This document shows, one piece after another, positions 23,863 through 34,800 of a stretch of DNA of 64,000 nucleotides. The position numbers and the translations under genes were made by a program. The notes beneath the pieces are model-generated. The model had not been told where the DNA came from. It did no database searches and worked only from the letters and a program-made list of their open reading frames with translations. The DNA comes from Dendronephthya gigantea (lineage: Eukaryota; Cnidaria; Anthozoa; Malacalcyonacea; Nephtheidae): positions 652,001 to 716,000 of the forward strand of contig NW_021163112.1 of the NCBI RefSeq assembly GCF_004324835.1, written 5' to 3'. Within the stretch, counting starts at the first letter, position 1. Each line of letters begins with the position of its first letter.

Positions 23863-24996
23863 ATGAAGTCACCATCAGAAGACCAGTCTCCATCGAATAT
23901 AGCAATTACATTCAAATTGATTCCGTTGATTGTGATTTTCCTTGTGTCACTTATTGGGAACGTTTTGCTCGCTCTTTCCGCGTCAAGAAGAGGATATCGA
24001 AAAACGGGCACAAACATCGTAATATTGAGTCAGGCAATAGCAGATCTCGGCACGACCTGTTTAGTCATTCCGTTTGCCGTCCCGGCCATTTTCACGGACA
24101 GGTGGACTGTTGGACATCCCTTGTGTCGACTGAACAGCTTCTTCAACCTGCTGTTCACGATTGCAACCTTATATAACCTCTCATTTTTGGCCTACGATCG
24201 ATTTCTGGTGATAGTTCACAAGACCCATCGGGTTCTATCCTACGAGCAGGCCAGGAACGGCATCGCTTTGCTATGGTTCATAGCTTCAGCAATATCCCTT
24301 CCGTGGATGGACATGGCCAGCGAAAAGATTGAAACAGTTTACACGCCCGGTTTTTACATTTGCTACCTACGTTACCATCACCCGTTTGGCGTTTTCGAAA
24401 TATTCTGTCTCCTTTTGACGTTGTCGATCGGCGCTGTGGTTCCGACAGGCATAATTCTATACTCGTTTTATCGCATATTGGTGGTGTATCGGAACTACAG
24501 GACTCGCATAAACCCGACGATGATGTCCAACGTGGCAAAGTTCGCACTGGAGCAGTATTGCCGGTCGGCATTTACGTCCCTCTTGATGATCGGAACTACG
24601 ATGCTGTTTGTGTTCCCATCCTGTTTCACGCTGTTCATCGAAGGTATTCAAGTGACAAGCATATCGCATTCGTTCGAAACGGCAACAAAATGGATCATGT
24701 GGTGTCATTGCACGCTGAAGCCGATAATCTACCTGTATCGCAATGAAAAATGGCGAAAAATTATTGCACGGTATCTTTGTGTCTGCCTTCCAAATGTCGG
24801 TACTCCGCACAGCGGAGATGGCTCGCCTCCGTCCTCCAAAGTTGCAGTGATATACCATGACTCAGATACGGGGTCACAAAGCAGCAATCACATGATCATA
24901 ACCAAAACTGAAATCTCAAGGAGGAAGCAACTGGGATTACCAGTACCCAAGGAAGCCTGGTTAGACAAACAATTCTTTGATCTATGCGTCCAGTGA
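23863..24996 (+). CDS. Class A (rhodopsin-like) orphan GPCR, single exon, 377 aa
   Basis: An uninterrupted frame with seven hydrophobic helices. TM1 carries GN at 32-33; TM2 has SQAIADLG with Asp61; Cys88 precedes TM3 and can pair with Cys167 in loop 2; TM3 ends DRF (112-114) in place of DRY. TM4 includes Trp138 and the LPW at 146-148. TM6 lacks the usual CWxP and reads FVFP (249-252). TM7 has KPIIY (286-290) where NPxxY is expected. The C-tail of about 85 residues has a CVC cluster (probable palmitoylation) and Ser-rich stretches. It would act at the plasma membrane through G proteins; the ligand is unknown and the subfamily cannot be set from motifs alone. An intronless structure is common among cnidarian GPCRs and suggests retroposition or family expansion. 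AATAAA is at 25477-25482. Confidence 0.93.
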   Translation: MKSPSEDQSPSNIAITFKLIPLIVIFLVSLIGNVLLALSASRRGYRKTGTNIVILSQAIADLGTTCLVIPFAVPAIFTDRWTVGHPLCRLNSFFNLLFTIATLYNLSFLAYDRFLVIVHKTHRVLSYEQARNGIALLWFIASAISLPWMDMASEKIETVYTPGFYICYLRYHHPFGVFEIFCLLLTLSIGAVVPTGIILYSFYRILVVYRNYRTRINPTMMSNVAKFALEQYCRSAFTSLLMIGTTMLFVFPSCFTLFIEGIQVTSISHSFETATKWIMWCHCTLKPIIYLYRNEKWRKIIARYLCVCLPNVGTPHSGDGSPPSSKVAVIYHDSDTGSQSSNHMIITKTEISRRKQLGLPVPKEAWLDKQFFDLCVQ

Positions 24997-26279
24997 TACC
25001 CACGTACTTCAGATGATATGGGGTGTGCATGGGAAATATAGCTGAACACTGGAGCATTTGTTTCAGAAATATTTTCAAGTCAACAAATAGAAAAAAGGGG
25101 GAAGAAAGGAGGATAGCTGTTTTAGCAAAAGGGGGAAGATAGCGGTCTTTTATTAAATAATGTACGTTTTTACTTTAGCTAGTCAATATTTATGCATCCT
25201 GATTGACGATTTCTGTCAGATAGGAAATCATGTTGTTTTTTGTTTCCAAACTTTTACTATTGCAGCAATATTAATAGTTCTAGTTCACCTCCAAGACAAG
25301 AATATTTAAAGCTAATTAAAAGCAATCCATATTTTGTAAGATACGGTATGATGTTTTAATAAACTTATTCTTCTTTTCTTCTTTTTGTAAATACATATAT
25401 GATAGATACATATTATTGCAATTTTACTGTAAATAGACTAAGGTGAGTTATGTAATGTAATGTAACTAGTGGATTAAATAAAAAAGGGTTTCTAATTTCC
25501 ATTTCTGTATCTGTAGTCTCCATTTTCCACTATGGGGTGGGTTCAGTCTTCTTAACTATGGTGATTGAAGATTCCCACAATTTTGTTACTCAGTATAACC
25601 TGGCCAGTAATATAGCACGAAAAGCTTTGATATTTTTCAAAAACAAGATTTTTTTCAAAAAAAAGACAAGGCACCAATTGTTAAATATACTTTAAAATAA
25701 ATATTTTAAAATACACAAAGGAATTTACTTACAGCTAAGATTTCTTGATGTGATACATATAATACATCTTCATCATATAATATGCATCATTCAAGTGGTG
25801 ATCACGGCTATCTGCTACCATACAGTAATTTCATCTGTGTCTTAGACATAGTGTACATAAAGTTATATAAATCTATAGACACATATTGAGCTCCAAATAT
25901 TTTTTAATTCATTTATTTATTTATTTATTATGCTTTGCCACATCAACTTAATAAGTCTACTAAACACATGTACAGCATAACACAAACATCAAATATAATG
26001 CTAGTGAGATGGTTAGGTATTCACTACAGGTTTTGCAAATTACAGCAACCATTATATACCGGTACACAATATAATATACAAAACAAAGATTTGAAGCACA
26101 AGAGTAAAAGCAGAATATATTGTCAATTTATTTGAAATTTCATCATACCAATATTGATTTTGTGCAAGCTCAGTACATTAATCTATGAAGGCAGTTCAAA
26201 TATATGATTTATTATAGATATGATGAATTTCATGATCACTATAATTATGCATTCAAACTGCCTTCACCACTAAGTTCAG
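24997..26279. other. 3' flank of the GPCR and intergenic DNA, no gene seen
   Basis: The first 500 bases are the probable 3' UTR (AATAAA at 25477). The rest is AT-rich with a short ATTT repeat near 25910-25930. No coding signal was found. Confidence 0.5.
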
Positions 26280-26600
26280 ATATCTTTACTACATGGCCAT
26301 CAGCTCTTGAGCTGGCAGACTGTTTTTGTATATCTGAGTCTTTTATTTAAAGTCATAATGAGAAACATTTTTCCCAGGATTCAAACCATTGAATCCTGGG
26401 AAACATTTTTTCATCACTAGACCAGTTCCTAAGCTCCTCAGCTTGCAGACTACAATTGTTTTTTAAGGTTAATCCTTTCTTTAGGCTTATAACCTTAATT
26501 AAAATTTCGCCCTGGATTTGAGCTACTACTTACCAGTTACGAGACCATTGTCAAAACATATTTTCCAGGATTCAGAGCCATAGACAAAACCAATATTTTT
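26280..26600 (-). repeat. Degenerate tRNA-like SINE fragments (tentative)
   Basis: Several blocks look like the reverse complement of a tRNA-derived SINE head: CCAGGATTCAAACC (antisense B-box-like) near 26378, and related CCAGGATTCAGAGCC near 26566. Between and before them are CACTAGACCAGTTCCTAAGC and AGCTCTTGAGCTGGCAGACT stretches resembling an antisense A-box region. A short palindrome (TTTCCCAGGATTCA / TGAATCCTGGGAAA) is centred near 26389. Heavily decayed; tentative. Confidence 0.35.
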
Positions 26601-26662
26601 CTATTTGGAAGAAAGTAGATTATTTGCTTACGAAGTATACTCTAAATTACTGTAATATTGAG

Positions 26663-26814
26663 CAGTGGCGTAGCCAGCCTGACGATTTTGTCCCGCTATG
26701 TAAATTTTGAGTTATTATAATTATTCACGTCTTTAGAAATCTATTGTTTTCACAGTCAGTGAACACTAAAATATTAGCATAGCGGGACAAATCGACAGGC
26801 TGGCTACGCTACTG
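26663..26814. mobile_element. hAT-type MITE with 8-bp target duplication
   Basis: 152 bp. Ends CAGTGGCGTAGCCAGCCTGA and its complement, with longer imperfect arms reaching GTCCCGCTATG. The 8-bp direct repeat ATATTGAG flanks it exactly (26655-26662 and 26815-26822). CAGTGGCG termini plus an 8-bp duplication are the signature of the hAT superfamily. No ORF. Confidence 0.92.
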
Positions 26815-27359
26815 ATATTGAGCCATAAACATTGTCATCATCATAAAAGTATTAATGCATAGACCCATATTGCATACCTGTTATTCTAAGTCTCTGACTC
26901 TGTGCCAGACTTTCGCTTTCTTCTCTTAGTCAATTTCGGCCGCCCAATGGCTTATACAATTGTTTAAACAGATCTTCCTCCTTCCCTTTGCAAGCGAGAA
27001 CTATGTTCAGTTTTTTAGAAAGAGTTAAACGTCAACAACATCGTGGATAAACGGCAAGAACCTGCAACTATATTCAAGGCTCTTTGAAGCGTCGGTTTAA
27101 GAAATCAAAATGGCAACGTTTTGGCGGCAAAAATGGTTACCGAGTCCCCACTCATATTCGGTGCGCGGTTATTCCTTTAGTTACTTCATTTAACAAGATG
27201 CAATGATGAAATATACAACTCCCAAAAATATAAAATTTCGCCGTTTCGAGCAACCTCTTTGTGATACCATTGAAAACGCGATAAGCTTGTTTTGAAATTT
27301 AATTTTAATTCAATTCCCGAAGAAATATCTCAGTCTCCCCACCAGTCTCCATGTTTATT

Positions 27360-27600
27360 TCTTTTAAGCCAGTGTTCTGGGAATCCAACCCAGAAGGCCA
27401 AACACACGCGTTTTTAACAGTTCACGTATAAATAGGATTTTTGAATGTCAGCGAACACGTTTGGCCCCAGGCATGGACACTGTTTTTTAAAGCCAAACGA
27501 AAAGGAGGGAAACCGGAGTGCCCGGAGAAAAACCCTCCAAAGGTAACCTGAATTTCAGGTTACCTGACCGGCGGTCCGAATTTGGTGTTTTCATTTAGAA
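27360..27600. repeat. SINE-like repeat with a conserved GC-rich core
   Basis: Contains GGAAACCGGAGTGCCCGGAG (27509-27528), a block I recall as recurring in many animal genomes in SINE-type repeats, followed by a perfect palindrome GGTAACCTGA/TCAGGTTACC at 27542-27564. Family assignment is from memory and uncertain. Confidence 0.4.
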
Positions 27601-27975
27601 ATCGTACAAAATTACAGGCCAGGTTTTATTTATAGTTTACCGTTTTAGTTCTGCTCATCCGAACTAAGTCCCAGGAATTTCATATAGCTATGCAATTCTT
27701 GAGATTCGACAATTGAATCCTGGTGGTGGTCTAACGTGCGCAGCGCGAATATAGTCCGTTGCAAAACAGCAGGCTGTTAAAAATTCTAATTAAACCGCGC
27801 TTTGTCCGACAGTGGCAACAAAAATTATTTCAGTTATTAAATTACTAATTTATGAACATGCTTTTTTTGGAAATTTGGCATTTTGGAAAGAAATGTTTCA
27901 TATTCACGACTTGCATGCTTTTTCATCCGAAACCGATGCAGACAACAGCACTCTTCTACTATCCCTTCTTAAGAC

Positions 27976-28213
27976 ATGCACCTCATGCACCGTTTATTTT
28001 TTGTAATACGTTCTGGATTACGTTATCGGGCTCAACATGCAACTTACTCAAGATGGCTAATGAATAATGTTCCTCACCTTTTGCAACGTAGAATTATTAC
28101 TTCTGGTAAACAGTGTACCGAAATTCCATATGCTTCTTTGCTCCATTCCAAACAGTTGCATTCTTCTTTAACAACATCTCGACGGCGGGGCGTGAAAGGA
28201 ATTAAACAACATA
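27976..28213 (+). other. Possible 5' exon with Arg-rich leader (unconfirmed)
   Basis: A frame from ATG 27976 gives an Arg/Ser/Leu-rich, acid-poor N-terminus (LFFVIRSGLRYRAQHATYSR, then LLQRRIITSG and SLTTSRRRGVKG) of the sort seen in mitochondrial presequences. It could end at a donor GTAAGTG at 28214. No downstream + strand exon was recognised before the opposite-strand Homer gene, so it may be a lost or non-coding transcript or chance. Confidence 0.2.
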
Positions 28214-29097
28214 GTAAGTGTGTCAAAATGCAGAGGCCTTTCTTTAAAGGGTCACTTTTCAAGGCAAGAGGGTACTTATTATAATATTAACCTATAGTCA
28301 AACACTATATCCCCAGATAACCCCCATTATGTAAGTGTAGTTATCATGCAATGTAACATATCATTTAATATAGGAGGTATATTTTCCTTTCTATACAGAA
28401 ACTTCGTTAGGTTAGTTAAAATGACTAGATTACGTTTATTTCCTTCATGCCCGAAAATCTCAATACGAAAAATTAATATACCAACAAGGGGAAAGAAGAG
28501 AGTGCTAATGTCTAAACATCACCGACATAGTATTTTTTTCTTCGTTTGAAAGTTCAATAATTCGAATTTAAATGTTGAAACATTAAAAGTATAATTTTTG
28601 ATGCCATTGACGGACGGTCCTTCGAAGCGGTCGCATTATAATAGGCTGAACAGAGAAACTTATATAATCATATAAGTACTCGCGATTACCTTCGTATTAA
28701 TCTAAAATTAGGCCAATACGAATTTGATAATATTTTCTCGCTGCGTGCGCGTCGCGTCGATCATGCTAATTGCATTTTGCTACTTTCATTTCAGCGCGTT
28801 AAAGCCATCATGCATCTTTTGCAGCTGTTAAGTCATTCACACGCAAGTGACAAAATTAAGAATGTTTAATCGAGAAACCTCGAAAACGCCCTCATCAGAG
28901 CTGTGAGAAATTTTCTATTATCATGGCATTGTCGAGAACAGTTACACGTCACTTGCTGTGTGAATATACTAGGTTAGACCACCAAGAGGAATCAATCCAA
29001 GAATAAAACATGCACTCACGTTAAATCATGCAATACTCTAATCAGTATACCTATAGTATGTACCTCAACCAGCTTCTGCTTGTACACACGTCTCGTC
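28214..29097. other. Intergenic, no gene seen
   Basis: AT-rich with a modest CpG-richer patch near 28740-28760 (CGCTGCGTGCGCGTCGCGTC). No ORF of merit. Confidence 0.35.
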
Positions 29098-29292
29098 GTC
29101 CATCATCTGATCCTGCGACGATCCTTCATCATTTGATCCTGCGTCGATCATTCATCATCTGATCCTGCGACGATCGTTAATCATCTGATACTGCATGCGA
29201 CGATCCTTCATACTGCGACGATGCTTCATCATCTGATCCTGCAACGATCGTTCATCATCTGATCCTGCGACGATTCTTCATCATCTGATCCC
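29098..29292. repeat. Minisatellite, about 26-27 bp unit
   Basis: About seven diverged head-to-tail copies of CATCATCTGATCCTGCGACG plus ATCCTT or ATCGTT. A minus-strand ORF over this array is a by-product of the repeat. Confidence 0.92.
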
Positions 29293-29993
29293 TTAACGTA
29301 GATACGACGATATGATATCAATAACTTCCAAAGCGAAATGTCACTTATGTATAAAGAATTGAAGATAAACAGATAAAACCAGATTATTAAACTATATTTT
29401 AGTTTCGCCCACGACGTGGAAATGTGTTGTTTCAAGTTACAAATGCAAAATACACATATATTAACAGAACAATACCTATTATTCGCTGCAACCAAGCGTT
29501 TGTGTTTCGCCATTCCCGTCTTTCTGTGCCGTAGTTCGTTCTGAAATAAAATAAGGAAGGAAAAACAAAATCAAGTTAACATCTCACTTGTATTTCACAT
29601 TTTGAATCGAAATATACAAGATATAGCAGTGAAAATCAAAAAGAATATGCCTCCTGTCTTCTGGCTATTCAAATCAACACGACGACGCAAATTGCAAAAC
29701 CATGCAAAGATCAAACTAACAGATTCCTTAAACCAATCATGACCATGTACCTGAGCAAGATTCTTCCAACTTTTCCCCAAACTTCTTCGAGTGATTCTTC
29801 CTTCTTCGAGAGTACCAAATTTGAGTTTGTTCGCGAATTGAACGACCTTTTATTACCTCAAAGAACATTCCAACGGACAATGCACTTTATGCATCGACAC
29901 ACCTAACAGCAAGGCTTGTTTAAACGTTGCCCTTCTCATATGTCGAACGCATTAACAACAATAGATAATAAGGCATCGCAATGATTAACTATA

Positions 29994-30289
29994 CAGGGTG
30001 AGTAAAAAAAAACGGACACCTTTGAAATTCAAATTAGTCGCATAGCGGCTGTAATGTGACAGAAGTTGCTTAAAATATTTCATAGGTATACGAAGCATAT
30101 CATAATTAACCTAAAACATAAAGTTTGTTCCCATTGGGAGTTAAAATGCATTCTAAGCTCTGTAAATACAAAAGAACAGTTTTATCAAATCGTTTTTGTT
30201 GATTGTACATGGGAATTGTCATATTCCAGCCATAATTTCGCAGCTAATTTGAATTTCAAAGGTGTCGTCAGTTTTTTTTACTCACCCTG
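29994..30289. mobile_element. CAGGGTG-ended MITE at a TA site, copy 1
   Basis: 296 bp with inverted ends CAGGGTGAGTAAAAAAAACG and complement, arms of about 45 bp reaching TTTGAAATTCAAATTAG. TA lies directly outside each end (29992-29993 and 30290-30291). TA target use and the ends suggest a Tc1/mariner-type non-autonomous element. Confidence 0.85.
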
Positions 30290-30415
30290 TATATTGTTTA
30301 AATTCGTTCTACGCATGAAATGACGAGATTTGAAATTTAAAATAAACAACCTTCTTTGGTGGTCTCAGGGGGATATGTTTTGCATATTTCTTTTGCCCGT
30401 TGCAAGTGAATAGTA

Positions 30416-30780
30416 GGGACCTTAAGCACGTAGGACGGCAACACGACGACGACGTGGTTGGAATACTTCTTTAAATTAATGTTATGATACAGCGTTGTTC
30501 TATATTATCAACTGTTCCAATTTAATGAGATATTAGTCGTTGAAAACATTGTGTTTACGTTTAGGAACAATTCCATAGAGCCTAATTCAAGGTAGTGCTC
30601 ACTCGGTCCTGAGATGCAGACGTTCTACATAGGACGTAATAAACGACGTTTTGCCGTTGTAAACAGAACGTAGATTACGTCTAAAACTAACATAGGTATT
30701 TAATAATTCATTTCTTTTCAATGAAGCATTGTATTGATAGCTGCCGTCGTCGTGTTCCCGTCCTAGATGCTTAAGGTCCC
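30416..30780. mobile_element. GGGACC-ended MITE, copy 1
   Basis: 365 bp. Inverted ends GGGACCTTAAGCACGTAGGA / its near-complement, followed inward by CGACGACG runs. TAGTA flanks both sides (30411-30415, 30781-30785), so the target is a 5-bp repeat or simply TA. A sister copy lies inside Homer at 32377-32749. Confidence 0.88.
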
Positions 30781-31802
30781 TAGTAAAAAGCAGTTGTGAC
30801 GCGCGAAATAGCTGCGTGGCTAGAGGAAGTATTTTATTTCATTTTGCCCATGCTTTTCCTATAAGGAATGTTTTTTCTGCAATAAAATCATCTATAAATT
30901 ATAACAACTTAGAAGATTTTAAACTTTTACGTTCGCAACGTCACGAATCTTTGCCAGAATAATATTTAGCGCGCAGACCAAAGTGTGAGGTTTCGCTTCA
31001 GGCACGCTCGCTGCGGGAGGAACAAGAATACTTTAATATATCTTACGTTCCGAAAAATATTGTAAAAATCAAAGCATTTGAGTGTTTTTGAGGTACTTAT
31101 ATTAAGTATATACAACTGAGATTATATATCTTGTGTAGCATATTAATTAAACCAAACGATGATGGACTAAAAGTTGATACATTTCTGGTCAAATGAGATG
31201 CCAAGTTGCAGCAATATTTATTTCCGTAAAAACATAATAGAATTCATCGCACTGGAAAGTTTAACGTGAATAAAAAGTATGTCAAATTGCAATTGAAGCT
31301 GCAGGTTGTTATAGGAATTTGTAAATTGGAGGTTAATTTTTTATGAATTTGTAATTGTATTGGAGGGTTTTTTAAATTCTATATTCACTTAGCTAAAATG
31401 TTCCCACGTTTTTGAAGTTTTCTAATTCCGATGAAAAATGTAGATGAAAATTCCAAAGTAGATCTCATTGTAGATGAAAACATTCATTCCATATTGTTAA
31501 TGATGCGAATAAAGTTTCCTGTTCATAAATGTTCCAAACAAGTGTGACTCAGGCAAAAACATCATGGCAAGATGACATGAGATATTTTAAACAAGCATTT
31601 GAAAGCAATGAAAAAAGGACGGATTAATAGTGATTGTGACCAGTATATCGCAAACACTACAGATGGCGTCAATACTTCATGCGAAAATATAATCGTCTCC
31701 TTATTCGCGAATGAAAAAATGATTGTGCTTTTTGATCACCATGTCTTTCAGCTCAACCTCATTTCAACAAAGGCAAAGCAAGTTACATAACACACTTCGA
31801 TT
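30781..31802. other. Region 3' of Homer, no gene seen
   Basis: AT-rich; presumably includes the 3' UTR of the minus-strand Homer gene near its right edge. A 63-codon + strand frame (31599-31790) is not recognised. Confidence 0.4.
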
Positions 31803-34800
31803 CTAAACCTCTAAGTTCTTTTGCATCAATTCCCGTATGTTGTTTATCTCAGTGAAACGAGTGTTCAGTTTTGTAAATAGTTCTCGAAGTTCGGCCAGTT
31901 TTCCTTCCTGTTCGGCCATCGTCCGTTGCTTTGTTGTAAATTCTTGCGAGGCCGTTCTAAGCCGCTCGTTTTCCGCTTTCAGTTCCTAGACGAGAAATAC
32001 TCGAGAATTTAGACGAAATGGGAAAATTTTTTCCGACATGCAAATAGTTAAATATCTGATGTTTAGGGAACCAGGTCGGTTCAATGAGATAAAAGCTGGG
32101 AAAAGAAAGCAATCCAAACATTGAATGAAGACATACCCGCACTCGATCTGCTAACTCATTGTTGGTTAATTTTAAGGTCTGCAATTCACTCAATTGTAAA
32201 GTCATCCCAGCAATTTCCTATATTAAACAAGACATAAATGATATGGACTTGGTGTGCAAAGAGAAGCGGGGGGGGGGGGGTAGTGTAGTAATGAACAATA
32301 GTGTAATTGAGTCCTATTGTTTTTTGTTGTTACCTATCAAATCAGGTGTTCTGTTTCCCGTAATGGAGCAATATTAGGGACCTTAAGCATATTGGACGGC
32401 AACACGACGACGACGCGGCTGAAATTCTTCTTTAAATAAATGCTATGGCGAAGTGGTTGTTGTATATTATTAATTGTATCGATTTAGTGAGATATAAGGT
32501 GTTGAAAACATTGTGTTTATGTTTAAGGACAATTCTATAGAGCCTATTTGAGTTAGGGCTCGCTGGGTCTTGAAATGCAACCGTTCTAGGCAGTAGGCAC
32601 GACGTAAAAAACGACGTTTTTCCGTTGTAAACAGAACGAAGACGACGTCTAAAACCCAGCATGAGTCTTTAATTATTCATTTCTTTTCAATGACCCATTG
32701 TATTGATAGCCGTCGTCGTCGCATTCCCGTCCTATATGCTTAAGGTCCCTATTGTTTCAATCGCTAACGGGGAAAAGGGAAGGCTAAGGGGCAGTTCTTC
32801 CTTCCAAGAAAATTTAAACTTGTAATCCCAATGTTACTACACTAATTGTAGATAAATTCATCAGTACCCCCTCCCCCTCAATGGCAAAAAACGGTGGCCC
32901 CAATATGAAAGGTGTTTATGCGCATGTCCAAGCCTGATCGGTATAGGTGACGATTTCTACCTAAGAAAGACAATTCGCCGAAACACTACCTGTGACTGTT
33001 GTTCCAGCGACTTTTCCAAAATGCCTATTTTATGTTGCAAGGACATTTTTTCTGATTCTAACTGGGTAACATTACCAACTGACTTTCCACTTTCCCTCTG
33101 AAGAAATTCAAGTTCTTGAACCTAACGAAAAGAGTCAACATTAACTTTCTACATTTGTAGCCCTTCACTATTTAGGGTTTAGTCTTCCCGCGGCAACAAA
33201 ATGACGTCATCAGCTTGACGTCATCATAAGAAAGGTCAATTTCTTCCCTACCCTTGTTCTGAGATGTGAATTTTCGTCTTTATACAAGAGAAGTTGTTTT
33301 TTCCACTCTTCAACGTTCGACGTGCTTTCCTGCAAGGCTGTCGTGAGTCGAGCGTTGTTGTTCCGTAAATTTTGTAATTCTGTTTCCCATTTCTTGGCGT
33401 TGGCCGAGCTGAAAGACGCGGGATAATATTTACTGATCTAACGAGCCCCAAATGAAAATACTAAATAGATCACGAAGAGCCTTTGAATAACTATTTGTAT
33501 TTTCAAGATCATGTCAACTCTCGTCCAGTTGTATATATTACGGTCAATTTTGCGCACATGTATCACTGACCCTTATATATTGAACTGGACTCACATGCGT
33601 CTGGGCTACCTTAGGATATGTCTCTGCTTATAACAAACTAAGCCACAGTCCAGGTGTTGTGACATCAAAGTTAGGATATTAACATAATTTTTGTCTTGTT
33701 TCGTGATTTTAATTCAATCTAAATTCCAAAAGTGAAGGTTGCACTTTCTGTCCCTAACTGCAGTTAAAAGTTAACTAGTGTTTTATACAACTGGCCAATG
33801 GCATGTTGCTAGTTTGTTATGAGCAGAAAATTACACAGAACCAACTTTAGAACATCTTTAGAAAATTTTTCCTTTGGTCATTTGTTTTTAGAGCTAAAGT
33901 CCTTGACTAAAAAGCTAACCTTTGAGCCAATGCTAGTTTCAATTTGTCATTTTCATATTTTAATTGAGCATCCATAGAACTTGACAATGCTTTGGAGCCA
34001 TTGGTGGTTGAAGATACTTCCTAAACAAGCAGTAAAATAAAAGGGCTATGAAGTATTGTACAAACCAGAATGAAACTTTGCAGTAGAATTTAGGAGTTTA
34101 CATCTAATGTCTGGTGGTTTTACTGACTTGTTGCACTCATGATTGGTTAATCTGATAACACATGCATTTGACTGGTTCAAATTCTCCAAAATGAAACAGA
34201 TTCTGAAAATAGACATCTTGTTTTCTTAAAATTCAAGATAAAACAAGAGAAAGGCATCTTCATAGCAATTGAATTGGACTGAAAATGTCTTTGCAATAAA
34301 AACAAAATATTATATTATGTTTTAATATAATATAATATTATGTTAAAATGTTATATTTTGAATAGCAAGAGCACAAGATATCTATTTTCGGAATTTGTTT
34401 TAGTTTTTTTCACATCTTCGTTTCCACTCTTTACCATCACTTTTTAGCTGAATACGCACTACAGAGGTTTGCAATGCATATTTATTTACTGGTTAACCTA
34501 ACCAGCTACTTAATTGCAGTTCATTTACCTCCTGATTTCCAGACCCTGTAGAGCCATTACTGTTCATTGAGGATGATCTATTGATTGGCTTGGGTGCAGT
34601 GCCATTATGAACTGTGGTTGTCTGTGGTGAATTATTCGAATTATCTGACTTATTGTCCAAAGATTTTACTGCACCATTTGCTTCCTTGAATGTTTCTGCA
34701 AACTGGAAAACAAAGATTTACAATGCAAAACCAGATTTCGTATTGTCTGTCTAATAAGAGAAGCATGCAAAATGTACATATTAGGATTACAAAACATCTT

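Noticed and set aside
29229-29513. 94-codon minus-strand ORF ending in Asp/Gln-rich repeats
   Set aside because: Its C-terminus is the translation of the 26-27 bp minisatellite and the rest has no recognised feature.
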